DNA of 64,000 nucleotides from Defluviicoccus sp046348835 (GTDB lineage Bacteria > Pseudomonadota > Alphaproteobacteria > Rhodospirillales > Defluviicoccaceae): assembly GCA_046348835.1 (NCBI GenBank), contig JAXMDM010000004.1, positions 676,645-740,644 of the forward strand, in the 5' to 3' direction. The notes below the pieces were generated by a model, which was given only the letters and a program-made list of their open reading frames with translations, was not told the DNA's origin and ran no database searches. Made by a program: the position numbers and the translations under genes. Below, piece after piece: positions 18,528 to 27,221 of the stretch. Positions within the stretch are counted from its first letter, which is position 1. Every line of letters begins with the position of its first letter.

Positions 18528-20033
18528 TCAGCGATTTTCCTCGACCGCTTTAGCCGCCGCGGCCGCCGGGGAGCGACCCGCGTCAACCCAGGCGATCGTC
18601 TCCGCCTCGAGAAACGCATAGAACGGGTTGTGCCGCAGCCGAAGCAGCCAATCCGCCGGAAACAGCAGCAACCCCCGCTCGCCTTGCACCGGAATCTGTC
18701 CGAGGAAGACGAGATCGCTGCCTTCCGGTCGCTGCTCACCGTAGAGGGGATCGTCGGGAGGAAACGGCAGGGCGATATGGGAAAGCGAGATGATTCCGGT
18801 GGGCCAGGAGGTCTCCAGCGGTTCAACCGAAATCTCGGTGGATAGGGCCGGCTTGTGGCGGTTTACCACCTGCGCACTATCCGACCCCTGGTTGGCGATC
18901 AGGGTCAGGGCGAAGGGAAGCTTATCGCTGGCCATCAGGCGGGCGGTTAGCGGGCCCGGATCGGCAATGATCACGGTCGAACTCACGTCCCGGCGATTGA
19001 GGTCGAACAATACCAGTTCGCCTTTTTCGGGCGGCAGATGATCGAGGAGATTGTCCACCACCGCCTCGGTCGAAACGGTCGCATCGACGGCGGAAAGGAA
19101 CACCAGGGTCGGCGGGAAGTCTCCAAGGCCGCCCGAGGCGTCCCGAGTGGCCATACGATCCGCCACCGACCGGGTCATGCGGTGCACCTGGTAGCCGGCA
19201 TTGCTGGTGAAGGAGTTGTATTTGAACGGATCGAACTCCGGCACGATCTGTGTCCAGGCCAGCGTTTCCAGGCCGGGAATCTGACCTAGCCAATCCATCC
19301 ATTTGGCGAGGGCCGCCGCCCGACTGATGCCGATGGCGGGCGAGACCAGGACCAGCCGCGCCGGTACCGGCGTGTCCCGACCATCCAGGGCGTTCAAGGT
19401 GTAGTCCACCGCCAGCGGGCCGCCGGTGGAGTAGCCGATCATGGTTATGGGTGCCGCCCCCACCTTCGTCGCCAGGTGCCGCATGCCGAGGCGTACGACC
19501 GCAGCCATGTCCTCCCAGGTGATGGTCAGCATGCCGGACGGTGCCGTCCCATGTCCGGGCATTCGCAGTCCGACCACCCAGTATCCCTGCCGGTTGAGCG
19601 CCATACCGATGGCATGGAGACTGTAGGGGGAGTCGGACATGCCGTGCAGCAGCAGCACGCCCCCCCGCGGCGAAGCGACGGGCAGGTCGAAGGTCCGATT
19701 CCAGTTGGTTTGCCAGCGGCTCGGATCGGCGGCGCTGCCGTGGCTGTAGCGGACGAGCCCTTGGCTTGGACCGGTTGCAGTGCGGGCATAGACCTGTTCG
19801 TCCAACTGTTGAAACAGCCGGTCTTCAAGGTGCTGGTAGTCTTCGAGGGTGCGGATCCGGTCCGCCTGCTTGGCGGTGAATTCCGCCGTGAGCTTCTCGG
19901 TATGCCAGGGCATCAGCGGCCGATCGCGGCTCGACAGGTGGACGTAAAGGATCACCGCTCCGATGAGGAGGCAAAGCACACCGCCCACCAGGACGAGGAT
20001 GGTACGCCTGATCAAGGCGGCGAGATAACGCAT
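18528..20033 (-). CDS. Membrane-anchored alpha/beta hydrolase
   Basis: 501 residues. One N-terminal transmembrane helix (about residues 8-30, ILVLVGGVLCLLIGAVILYV) anchors a large alpha/beta-hydrolase domain. VLLLHGMSDSPYSL carries the oxyanion HG motif, and the nucleophile elbow is GYSTGG. A candidate acid is in FLSAVDATV. The substrate is unknown; the lysophospholipase-like HGMSDSPYS start suggests an ester. The ATG at 20033 was preferred to that at 20102 because TCAGGG precedes it and the TM follows directly. It stands alone on the minus strand, convergent with the lipoprotein gene 17 bp away. Confidence 0.82.
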   Translation of the reverse strand: MRYLAALIRRTILVLVGGVLCLLIGAVILYVHLSSRDRPLMPWHTEKLTAEFTAKQADRIRTLEDYQHLEDRLFQQLDEQVYARTATGPSQGLVRYSHGSAADPSRWQTNWNRTFDLPVASPRGGVLLLHGMSDSPYSLHAIGMALNRQGYWVVGLRMPGHGTAPSGMLTITWEDMAAVVRLGMRHLATKVGAAPITMIGYSTGGPLAVDYTLNALDGRDTPVPARLVLVSPAIGISRAAALAKWMDWLGQIPGLETLAWTQIVPEFDPFKYNSFTSNAGYQVHRMTRSVADRMATRDASGGLGDFPPTLVFLSAVDATVSTEAVVDNLLDHLPPEKGELVLFDLNRRDVSSTVIIADPGPLTARLMASDKLPFALTLIANQGSDSAQVVNRHKPALSTEISVEPLETSWPTGIISLSHIALPFPPDDPLYGEQRPEGSDLVFLGQIPVQGERGLLLFPADWLLRLRHNPFYAFLEAETIAWVDAGRSPAAAAAKAVEENR

Positions 20034-20283
20034 GCGTTTAACCCTGACCCATGGAGGGAACGTCGGCGTGAATCGTCGATCGAGAGCGATCCGTTTCCGC
20101 ATAGCACCGACGCGTCGGTTACTGCACCAAAGAGGAGGCTAACGGAAGACCGATCTTTCGCGATGACGGAGGAGAAAAAGCGTGGTATCGATCCCGGCCC
20201 CTATGGAAACCATGCGTCATGCCGCTGTTTATGCGACCCAGCGGGGTGGTGAGATGTCATCAAAATGCGAAAGGAGCTATGCC

Positions 20284-20727
20284 TTGAGCAGACAGAGAGC
20301 TAGTTTGGTAATAAGTTGCCTCGCCATGCTGTCCATTAGTTTGGTTGCTGGGCCCGCTATCGCACAACCAGCCCCACAAAAACTTCCCGATCCTATGGAT
20401 TTCGGCGTATTTTACCAGCAGTTCGCTTTTGAGGCTGCCGACACCGATGGCAACAATCTGGTCAGCGAAGCCGAGTTCGTTCGGGATGCCGCGGTGGCGT
20501 TCAGCGGGCTTGACACCGATCACGACGGCAAGCTGACACCGAATGAACTCGGACCCCACGATCCCGCAAAATTTGCCCGACTCGACGCCAATAAAGATGG
20601 GGCCTTGTCCTTTTCAGAGGTCATGACATTCAAGATGAAAGCATTTCGGCAGGCAGACACTACCTATGACGATGCTCTGTCCTACGACGAGATGGTGAAG
20701 GCCGTTACCGTAGAAGAAAAGCAGTAA
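20284..20727 (+). CDS. Secreted EF-hand calcium-binding protein
   Basis: 147 residues. A signal peptide (ASLVISCLAMLSISLVAGPAIA) is followed by four EF-hand-like loops: DTDGNNLVSEAEF, DTDHDGKLTPNEL, DANKDGALSFSEV and DTTYDDALSYDEM, the last degenerate. It probably binds calcium in the periplasm. Start choice is unusual: a strong AGGAG (20272-20276) sits 7 nt before TTG 20284, giving a normal-length signal peptide. An ATG at 20254 would add a 10-residue lead, and 20182 a further 24 residues. The next lipoprotein gene follows by 21 bp, so the two are likely co-transcribed. Confidence 0.85.
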   Translation: MSRQRASLVISCLAMLSISLVAGPAIAQPAPQKLPDPMDFGVFYQQFAFEAADTDGNNLVSEAEFVRDAAVAFSGLDTDHDGKLTPNELGPHDPAKFARLDANKDGALSFSEVMTFKMKAFRQADTTYDDALSYDEMVKAVTVEEKQ

Positions 20728-20748
20728 TCGTGAGGAGAGGGTAGAGTG

Positions 20749-21147
20749 ATGCGGAAATCATACGTTGCTTGCCGGTCCCTGCTGGCGACAGGATTTGTCG
20801 TCGGCGGTCTTGCCCTGGTGGTGGCCGGATGCGAAAGCGGCGGCTCCGGTCCGGGTGTAGGTACCGTCGGTGGCGCCGCCCTCGGTGCCGGTACGGGTCG
20901 TGCGATCTTCGGCAACAGCACATCGGCGATGCTCATCGGCGGTGCCGTCGGCGGTATGGCGGGCAATGCGACCATCGACCGGCAGGCCCAGGATCGACAG
21001 TTTCAGCAGCAGGAAGCATCCCGGGACGCGGCCATGCGCCGGCAGCTGGAATTTGAGCGCCAGCAAACTCTCCAGCAGGCAGAGGTCCAACGTCAGATCG
21101 AGGAACAGCGCCTCTTCGACGAATGGCGACGTCAGCAGGGCGTATGA
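20749..21147 (+). CDS. Glycine-zipper lipoprotein
   Basis: 132 residues. A lipoprotein signal with lipobox VAGC gives a lipidated Cys28. It is followed by a glycine zipper (GTVGGAALGAGTGRAIFG... LIGGAVGGMAGNAT), then a Gln/Arg-rich helical tail likely to form a coiled coil. Related small lipoproteins insert in or decorate the outer membrane. A strong GAGGAGAGGG precedes the start; a GTG three bases upstream of the ATG could also be used. It ends close to the convergent GntP-type gene. Confidence 0.82.
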   Translation: MRKSYVACRSLLATGFVVGGLALVVAGCESGGSGPGVGTVGGAALGAGTGRAIFGNSTSAMLIGGAVGGMAGNATIDRQAQDRQFQQQEASRDAAMRRQLEFERQQTLQQAEVQRQIEEQRLFDEWRRQQGV

Positions 21148-21212
21148 GGGGTGGTTTCGGCGGCGCTGGCGATCTTGGTTGACCGCCAGTCGCCGGTGAA
21201 CTGCCGGATGCC

Positions 21213-22673
21213 TTAGAACGAGCCGAACAGGCTGGCGAGGAGGATGGTGACGACCAGGGCCAGCATCTGCACCGCACACGCGACGACGAAAACATCGCCG
21301 TAAGATTCCCGATGACTGAGCCCGCAAACGGCGAGCAGTGTGATGACCGCGCCGTTGTGCGGCAGGACATCAAGGGCACCCGAGGCGATTGCTGTCACCC
21401 TGTGCATGGCGTCGAGGGACACCCCGGTCTCCCGCGCCATGTCGACCAGGGTCGATCCAAGGGTGTCGAGGGCGATGCTCATCCCGCCGGATGCCGAGCC
21501 GGTAATGCCCGATAGCGCCGTCACCGAGGCTGCGACCGAAATCAAGGCGTTGCCCCTACCGACCGCCATGACGGCCTCGCTGATCACGGCGAACACCGGC
21601 AATGCGGCGATGACGGCCCCGAACCCGACGAGACTGGCGGTGTTGAAGATGGGGAGCACCGAGGCGTCAGCGCCGCGGTCGAGGCTCGTTTTCAGGTCGA
21701 CCAGCCGCCGCCAGTTGCCGGCGATAAGGATTAGGATGGCGAGAAGGAGGGCAACGATCACCGCCCACACGCCGCGGACGGCTTCGATCGTCGTCGACCC
21801 GAACAACGGGTCCGCCAGGTACGACGTGTCCATCGCCGGCACGACGATCTCGATGAAGACAAAGTTGGTGACGATCACCACCAGCACCGGCAACAGCGCC
21901 AGGCCGAAGGGCGGCAGCGGCCGGTGCTCGGTCGCCGCCGGCGTCGGCGCCAACTCGGCGATGTCGAAGCCCTGGCTCAGCGCATGCTCGCGCGTCGCCA
22001 CGTCCGGAACCGGCAAGTTGTCCTGGTGCGCCCCGTATCCTTCCCCCTTTGCCCGCGCCGTCGCCGCCCGCCGGTTGAGCCAGGCGATGCCCAGGACGAA
22101 CATCAGGACGGCGGCGATGATGCCGAGCCCCGGCGCGGCGAAGGCGGTGGTCCCGAAGAACGGCATCGGGATCGCGTTCTGAATGGCCGGGGTGCCGGGC
22201 AGAGCCGACATGGTGAAGGTAAAGGATCCCAGCGCCAGGGTGCCGGGGATCAACCGTTTGGGGATGTCGGCGGAGCGGAACAACGCCGCCGCTATGGGGA
22301 AAACGGCGAAGGCGACGACGAAGGCGGACACACCGCCGTAGGTGAGGACACCGCAACAGATGACCACGGAAACGATCGAGCGCTCGGGACCCAGCCAGCC
22401 GCTGACCCCGCGCGCCAGCGCCTCCGCCGACCCGGTGTCCTCCATCAGCTTGCCGAAAATGGCGCCCAACATGAACAACGGGAAGAAGGCGACGATGAAC
22501 GCCCCGGTGTTGCTCATGAAGATCTGGGTGTAGGATGCCAGCAAGGGCTGACCGCCACTGATGAGGACGGCCAGCAAAGCGGTCGCCGGGGCGAGGATGA
22601 GCAGGGTGACGCCTCGAAACGCCAGGTAGATGAGCAGGCCGAGGGCGACGGCAACGGCGACAAAATCTAGCAT
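21213..22673 (-). CDS. GntP-family permease (gluconate/organic acid:H+ symporter type)
   Basis: 486 residues with about a dozen transmembrane segments. Family-type regions include FFPLFMLGAIFGKLMEDTGSA, the YGGVSAFVVAFAVFPIAAALFR stretch and a C-terminal end with SGGMSIALDTLG and DVLPHNGAVITLLAVCGLSH. GntP members take up gluconate, hydroxybutyrate or related acids. A cytoplasmic loop of ~60 residues near the middle (GEGYGAHQDNLPVPDV...) is longer than in E. coli GntP. With phbB elsewhere in the window, a hydroxybutyrate-type substrate is conceivable but not shown. It is followed on the same strand direction by no partner gene. Confidence 0.88.
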   Translation of the reverse strand: MLDFVAVAVALGLLIYLAFRGVTLLILAPATALLAVLISGGQPLLASYTQIFMSNTGAFIVAFFPLFMLGAIFGKLMEDTGSAEALARGVSGWLGPERSIVSVVICCGVLTYGGVSAFVVAFAVFPIAAALFRSADIPKRLIPGTLALGSFTFTMSALPGTPAIQNAIPMPFFGTTAFAAPGLGIIAAVLMFVLGIAWLNRRAATARAKGEGYGAHQDNLPVPDVATREHALSQGFDIAELAPTPAATEHRPLPPFGLALLPVLVVIVTNFVFIEIVVPAMDTSYLADPLFGSTTIEAVRGVWAVIVALLLAILILIAGNWRRLVDLKTSLDRGADASVLPIFNTASLVGFGAVIAALPVFAVISEAVMAVGRGNALISVAASVTALSGITGSASGGMSIALDTLGSTLVDMARETGVSLDAMHRVTAIASGALDVLPHNGAVITLLAVCGLSHRESYGDVFVVACAVQMLALVVTILLASLFGSF

Positions 22674-22753
22674 GGGAATGGCTCCGCGCCTGCGATACAG
22701 GGCCCTGCGCTAATGAGCGGCTTCGGAGGGCCGTCGGTGCAATCGGGCGGCGA

Positions 22754-24007
22754 TCAGGTGAACTCTGGGTATCGCGCGTCGTTGGGATAGGACGCAAAGG
22801 CACTCCCTTGAGCCCGCCAACCCTCGAGCCATTGTGCTGCCACCGCCTTGCCTTCATCGCGCAGGCGCTGCAGATGGGGGACGCTGCGGTCGAATTTTGA
22901 GGTGTGGCGAAGGCCCCAGGCGGTGTCCCGCGTCATCTTGATCGTTCGCACCTCGACGGTCTTGCACGTGTCGAGCGGCGGGTGGGCACTGCCGTGCCGG
23001 TCGATCCATCGATTGACCGTCAGGATGTGATCCAGTTCCTGGTTGAGCGACAAGTTCCCCGCCAGGTCGTTCTCCCGGTCCCGGATGTCTTCGAGGCCGA
23101 TATCCATCGTTCCCGGATAAAACTCCTGCGGATTGATCCGGATCACCCAGATCTCGTCCGGCTTGTCGCCCTTTTCCACGTCCAGCAGGTCCCGTACCGG
23201 CGGGTTCTGCGAATAGAGGCCATCCCAGTAGTACCCGTTACGCGTGACCGTCTTGCCGGGCTCGCAGGTGGGGAAGACCATGTCGGGGATCGCTTGTGCC
23301 GGCAGAACCTCGGGGAGGGTCCCCGACGCCGCGACACCCTCCAGCAACAGCGGCCGTCGCATCCGCCAGCGGGTCTGGCTGTATTGATCGACACTGGCCC
23401 GGAGGGGAATCAGCCCATTCTGCTCCAGGGTTTTGGAGGAATCGAAGATCTCGAAATTACCGCTCAACACCTCGATCGCGCCGACGACGATGCGCACGCC
23501 GGACTTCGCCACACCCGGCCAGTCGATGGTGGCGAAATCCGGGCAGACGGATCGGAGCAGCGCCGGGAACTCGAGGTATTGCGGGCGCGCGCCCAGCATC
23601 GACAGGCCGGCGAGACCGAGGCCGCCGCCCATGGAATTGGGGTTGGAGCCGGGGAAGGGGACGCCCCTTGCCTTCATCTCCAGCAGGTTGCCGACCATCT
23701 GGTTATGAATGGCTTCGACCGGAGTGGTGGCGGCGAAGACGGTCCACAGATGGTCTAGACGTTCGATCGCCTTGTCGATAGCGCCACAGTCGCGGTCGGC
23801 GCTATTGGGAACAAGTCCGTACCATGTGGCGAGCGCGCAAAGGGCGCCCGCCGAGGTGCCGCTGACGGCGACGATCTCGAACGAATCGCCGCCCGACTCG
23901 GTCTCCCAAAGCTTCTTCGTGCGAAGGATTTCGGTGAGGACGCCCCAGGTGAACGCCGCATGCGTTCCCCCGCCTTGACATGCCAACGCAATCTTTTTCG
24001 TGCCCAT
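22754..24007 (-). CDS. Patatin-like phospholipase
   Basis: 417 residues. The oxyanion motif CQGGGTHAAFTWGV, nucleophile GTSAGALCAL and the catalytic Asp in YWDGLYSQNPPVRDLL define a bacterial patatin, a Ser-Asp dyad lipid acyl hydrolase. No signal peptide is visible, so it should act in the cytoplasm or through another route. ATG 24007 is preceded by CCAGGA at longish spacing; a TTG at 24016 is possible. It lies upstream of the GntP-type gene on the same strand with an 80-bp gap and may share its transcript. Confidence 0.9.
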   Translation of the reverse strand: MGTKKIALACQGGGTHAAFTWGVLTEILRTKKLWETESGGDSFEIVAVSGTSAGALCALATWYGLVPNSADRDCGAIDKAIERLDHLWTVFAATTPVEAIHNQMVGNLLEMKARGVPFPGSNPNSMGGGLGLAGLSMLGARPQYLEFPALLRSVCPDFATIDWPGVAKSGVRIVVGAIEVLSGNFEIFDSSKTLEQNGLIPLRASVDQYSQTRWRMRRPLLLEGVAASGTLPEVLPAQAIPDMVFPTCEPGKTVTRNGYYWDGLYSQNPPVRDLLDVEKGDKPDEIWVIRINPQEFYPGTMDIGLEDIRDRENDLAGNLSLNQELDHILTVNRWIDRHGSAHPPLDTCKTVEVRTIKMTRDTAWGLRHTSKFDRSVPHLQRLRDEGKAVAAQWLEGWRAQGSAFASYPNDARYPEFT

Positions 24008-24290
24008 AGAAAGCAAAATCCTGGTGATTGTTCATGGCTGCCGGCGTTGGAGAGACACTGGCTGTCAGGCAGGCCTCCGATCCGGCTCGGAGAGGCGCCG
24101 ATGCCACGACCTTCCATAACACCATCGGCATCCGACAAATATGGACTTTCGCATTTTTTTGTGGATTCCGGACGGTGTTGCATAAGAACCGGCCCCGCAG
24201 TCCTCTCAGCGTCGTCCGCCGTTGAGTTTGCCTGAGTGCGGTGGCTATGCTGACCGCCTTGCCAACGGCAGAGCAGCGGGGAGTGAAACA

Positions 24291-24569
24291 GTGGGCACGC
24301 GGATCGCGACGTACCTGACCGCTCTCCTGCTGCTCGGTTTCCTCGCAGGGTGCGAGAAGTCCATCGACCCTGCGACCGGCGCGACCACCACCCGGGCCAC
24401 CATTCCCGGAACCGCCAACAAGGACGCGGCCTGGCAGGAACGCTGGCAGCGGTGCATCCAATTCCGATCGGAGAGCTTCTGTAGACGCAGCGTGCCGGGG
24501 GGAATCCCGCCCGGCGCAGCGGGAGGCGGACCAACCGAGGAGCAGACGCCGGCGGAGGAGGACGAATAA
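24291..24569 (+). CDS. Small lipoprotein of unknown function
   Basis: 92 residues starting at GTG, chosen because GGGGAG lies 7 nt upstream and the reading gives a textbook lipoprotein signal ending in LAGC (Cys21). The mature part has a Thr-rich stretch, a short segment with two Cys (WQRCIQFRSESFCRRS) and an acidic Gly/Pro tail. No family recognised. It lies between the divergent patatin gene and the convergent GltS-like gene. Confidence 0.65.
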   Translation: MGTRIATYLTALLLLGFLAGCEKSIDPATGATTTRATIPGTANKDAAWQERWQRCIQFRSESFCRRSVPGGIPPGAAGGGPTEEQTPAEEDE

Positions 24570-24590
24570 CCAGCAGAGCGTGTAGCGCGG

Positions 24591-25778
24591 CTACAGCGCC
24601 ACGAAGAAGCTGATCACCAGGAAGTTGGCGATATCGATGAAGAATCCGCAGACGATGGGAACGATGACGAAGGCCAGGTGGGCGCGTCCGTAGACACCGG
24701 CGACCGCCGTCATCAAAGCCATCGTGGTTGCCGTCGAGCCGAGAGACATGCCGACGAAGCCGGTGGATATGACCACGGCTTGATAATCGCGCCCCATCGC
24801 CGGAAAGACGACAAATACCGCATAAACGGCGGTAAGAAGCACCTGGGCCAGAACGATCACGATGACGAAACCGGCGACGCCTTCCATCGCCCACAGCCGC
24901 ATCGACATCAAGGTCATCGTATAGAACAGCCCCAGACTAACGTCCGAAATGAGAGCCAGTCCCTGTTGGCTTCCAGGCCAATCGAACTTTGGGGCGATGC
25001 GCGGAACGAGATTGCCAAGAATAATTCCACCGACAAGACAAAGAACGTATAACGGTAACTGCGCGCCAACCTGATTGAGTGCAAGGCCGAGCAGATGGCC
25101 GATTATGACTGCAATGTGAACACGGAGGATCGCAAAGAGGAACCCGTAGTAATCCAGGGGTGGAGGTGACACATTGCGCGAGACACCCACATCGAGATTT
25201 TCACTGGGGCCCGGCGTCTTGATCTGATGGTGGCGGATGAGAAGTTTTGCGATCGGACCGCCGATGCAGCAGGCGGCAATCAACCCCGCCATATTGACGG
25301 CAATGCCCACTCTCGAAATGCTGACGCCGAAGTGCTCGGTAAAGAAATCGGACCAGGCCACCGTCGTCCCGGCGCGGCCGGTGAGCGCCATCGACCCGGC
25401 GACGATTCCCAGCTTTTGATCCAGCCCAAACGCGCTGGCGATGGCGATGCCCACACCATTTTGCATGAAAAGGAAAACGCAAGCGAGTGCCAGCAGAACT
25501 AGAATGGGCCGCCAACCCCTGACAAGTTCGGCCATGCTGGACCGCAAGCCAAGTGCGGAAAAAAAGTAAAGGAGGAAGACGTCTCGTCTCGATATATCAA
25601 ATGATATTTCTATATCGAAGCTAAAATAAATTATAGCGACGATAATAGCGCAGGCGACGCCACCGATGACGGGTTCCGGTATGCTGTAGGTTTGCAGGAG
25701 CCGCGACCGATTTACAATCGCCTTGCCGACGAAGAAGACGCACATGGCAATGGTGGCGGTGCCAAAGGTGTCAAACAT
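24591..25778 (-). CDS. Sodium/glutamate symporter-like protein (GltS family)
   Basis: 395 residues, ~11-12 hydrophobic segments. IPEPVIGGVACAIIV near the N-terminus, GLRSSMAELVRGWRP, the pore motif MALTGRAGTTVAWSDFF and the second half repeat GFVGMSLGSTATTMALMTAVAG match the inverted-repeat fold of GltS. The family imports glutamate with Na+; the exact substrate is not certain here because the first-half motif is somewhat diverged. The 5' part (about 25560-25660) is AT-rich compared with the flanks. It is divergent from the small conserved gene, with a palindrome between them. Confidence 0.85.
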   Translation of the reverse strand: MFDTFGTATIAMCVFFVGKAIVNRSRLLQTYSIPEPVIGGVACAIIVAIIYFSFDIEISFDISRRDVFLLYFFSALGLRSSMAELVRGWRPILVLLALACVFLFMQNGVGIAIASAFGLDQKLGIVAGSMALTGRAGTTVAWSDFFTEHFGVSISRVGIAVNMAGLIAACCIGGPIAKLLIRHHQIKTPGPSENLDVGVSRNVSPPPLDYYGFLFAILRVHIAVIIGHLLGLALNQVGAQLPLYVLCLVGGIILGNLVPRIAPKFDWPGSQQGLALISDVSLGLFYTMTLMSMRLWAMEGVAGFVIVIVLAQVLLTAVYAVFVVFPAMGRDYQAVVISTGFVGMSLGSTATTMALMTAVAGVYGRAHLAFVIVPIVCGFFIDIANFLVISFFVAL

Positions 25779-25803
25779 GTGTCATAACCCACAGCAAGTG
25801 CTT

Positions 25804-25809
25804 TATAAT
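25804..25809 (+). promoter_or_regulatory. Possible -10 box TATAAT
   Basis: A perfect TATAAT at 25804-25809, 30 bp before the ATG at 25840. The -35 is poor, so a promoter depending on an activator or extended contacts is possible. Assigned weakly. Confidence 0.35.
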
Positions 25810-25824
25810 CTTATTTCAAATAAG
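25810..25824. promoter_or_regulatory. Perfect 15-bp palindrome, operator candidate
   Basis: CTTATTTCAAATAAG is a 7-1-7 perfect inverted repeat directly after a TATAAT box and between two divergent genes (GltS-like and the small conserved protein). The position would let a bound dimer block transcription start. No regulator gene is adjacent. Confidence 0.45.
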
Positions 25825-25839
25825 AATCTGGAGTTCCGT

Positions 25840-26181
25840 ATGTGGGTCTTCCTCAACAACGCCTTTTTGTCGATCGTCGCTGACCGCAACACTCCCGAGC
25901 GACTCCTCGTCCGCGCGCGCTTTGAGGGCGATATCGAGCGCGTCTTTCCCGATGCCGCCGTCACCGAGACGCCCGATGCGGATTATCGCTTCCGCGCCTT
26001 CCTGCCGCGCGAGACGGTGGCCAATGCGATCGCCGCCGCGTTGACGGCGATGACCGCCACCAATTTCAAGTCGTCGGTAAAGGATCGGTGGCGGCATGAC
26101 ATCTATCTTGATGTGTGGTCAACGATGTCCGCGGCACAGAATAGGCAACGGTCGCTCGCGCGGCGGTCACGATCGCGCTGA
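25840..26181 (+). CDS. Conserved hypothetical protein
   Basis: 113 residues, start MWVFLNNAFLSIVADR, preceded by CTGGAG with 6-nt spacing; longer readings to 25723 run through the divergent gene's promoter. The mature sequence reads like a small alpha/beta protein with a conserved WVFLNNAFLSIVADRNTPERLLVRAR start that I recognise only as a family of uncharacterised proteobacterial proteins. No signal peptide or TM segment. The C-terminus ends in an Arg/Ser-rich tail. No function inferred. Confidence 0.72.
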   Translation: MWVFLNNAFLSIVADRNTPERLLVRARFEGDIERVFPDAAVTETPDADYRFRAFLPRETVANAIAAALTAMTATNFKSSVKDRWRHDIYLDVWSTMSAAQNRQRSLARRSRSR

Positions 26182-26272
26182 CGCAAGCGGCCGGCAAGTT
26201 CTCGGAAGGCCGGGCCGAAGACAGCGATGTTTTTGACTCGGCGAGTTGTCGGCCCGTAACCCATTGATGAAT

Positions 26273-26347
26273 TGGTGGGCGCGGCTGGGATTGAACCAGC
26301 GACCCCTGCCGTGTGAGGACAGTGCTCTCCCGCTGAGCTACGCGCCC
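26273..26347 (-). tRNA. tRNA-Val (CAC anticodon)
   Basis: 75 nt on the minus strand including an encoded CCA. Acceptor GGGCGCG pairs with CGCGCCC. The D arm is GCTC-AGCGGGA-GAGC, the anticodon loop CTCACAC gives anticodon CAC (Val, GTG codon), and the T arm contains GGTTCAATCC. Confidence 0.96.
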
Positions 26348-26391
26348 GTCGCCGATGCGGCGCCAGTTTATCGGAGGGTCCCTCCAGGCTG

Positions 26392-27060
26392 TCAAGGCAA
26401 GCGGCGAATGGCGTCGGGCAACTGTGTCCAGCTGTCGATCACGGCGTCGGCACCGAGATCGGCGGCGGGAAGGGTGGAGTAACCGCCGGCGCGAACGATC
26501 ACCGCCATCCCGGCGCGCCGGGCGAGGGTGACGTCGGTGATGCTGTCGCCGACGAAGACGGCGGCATCCGCTGTAATCGACAGGGCGTCGAAGATGGGAG
26601 CGAGCATCCGCGGATCCGGCTTACGGACGCCGGGGAGGGTGTCGCCGCCGACGACCGTCTTGAAGCGGTCGATGAGCCCCAGTCGTTCCAGAATGACCCG
26701 GCTATGGGCTTCCGGCTTGTTGGTGCAGACCGCCAGTCGATAGCCATCCCCGGCCAGACGATCGAGCGTTTCGGCGACGCCCGGATAGGCCTGTGTCGAC
26801 CGGGTCAGGTTGGCCCCATAGATGGCCAGAAAATCCCGAAGGGCCGGCTCGATCTGGGCCGCATCACGCTCACCACTGGCCAGGAGCGCCCGTTCCACGA
26901 GGCGGCGGGCGCCTTCGCCAACGAGCGAAACGACCATGGCGAACGGCAACGGCCCCAAGCCGCGACCGCTCAGCATTTCATTGACGGCAAAGGCGAGATC
27001 GCCCGCCGTATCGACGAGGGTTCCATCGAGATCGAAGATGATGACCTGGGTCACAGCCAT
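26392..27060 (-). CDS. gph: Phosphoglycolate phosphatase-type HAD hydrolase
   Basis: 222 residues. HAD motif I is DLDGTLVDT, motif II is CTNKPEA, motif III Lys is in GVRKPDP and motif IV is VGDSITDV; a cap domain lies between I and II. This matches Gph, which dephosphorylates 2-phosphoglycolate from DNA repair or oxygenation. The ATG at 27060 gives the usual start just before motif I; longer in-frame starts to 27153 add residues with no similarity. It is divergent from glmU. Confidence 0.88.
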   Translation of the reverse strand: MAVTQVIIFDLDGTLVDTAGDLAFAVNEMLSGRGLGPLPFAMVVSLVGEGARRLVERALLASGERDAAQIEPALRDFLAIYGANLTRSTQAYPGVAETLDRLAGDGYRLAVCTNKPEAHSRVILERLGLIDRFKTVVGGDTLPGVRKPDPRMLAPIFDALSITADAAVFVGDSITDVTLARRAGMAVIVRAGGYSTLPAADLGADAVIDSWTQLPDAIRRLP

Positions 27061-27221
27061 TCCGGTCCGTATCGTGCTTAAAGGAGGCGATGTCGTGTCC
27101 ACACGCATGAAGCGGGGCATGTCAGCATTAGGTTTGGAGCAGCGGCGCGCCAAGGATATTAAACGGGCATGCGGCTGCCGGCGGCGGCTTGTCGTGCATC
27201 ATCCTGGAGCGGAAGGCCGAA

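Noticed and set aside
22904..23758. 284-codon plus-strand open frame opposite the patatin gene
   Set aside because: Antisense shadow; the minus-strand frame has the catalytic motifs.
26246..26482. Open frame over the tRNA-Val locus
   Set aside because: It is the antisense of tRNA-Val, a familiar false ORF; the same applies to the upstream extension of the DsbB-like frame over tRNA-Leu.
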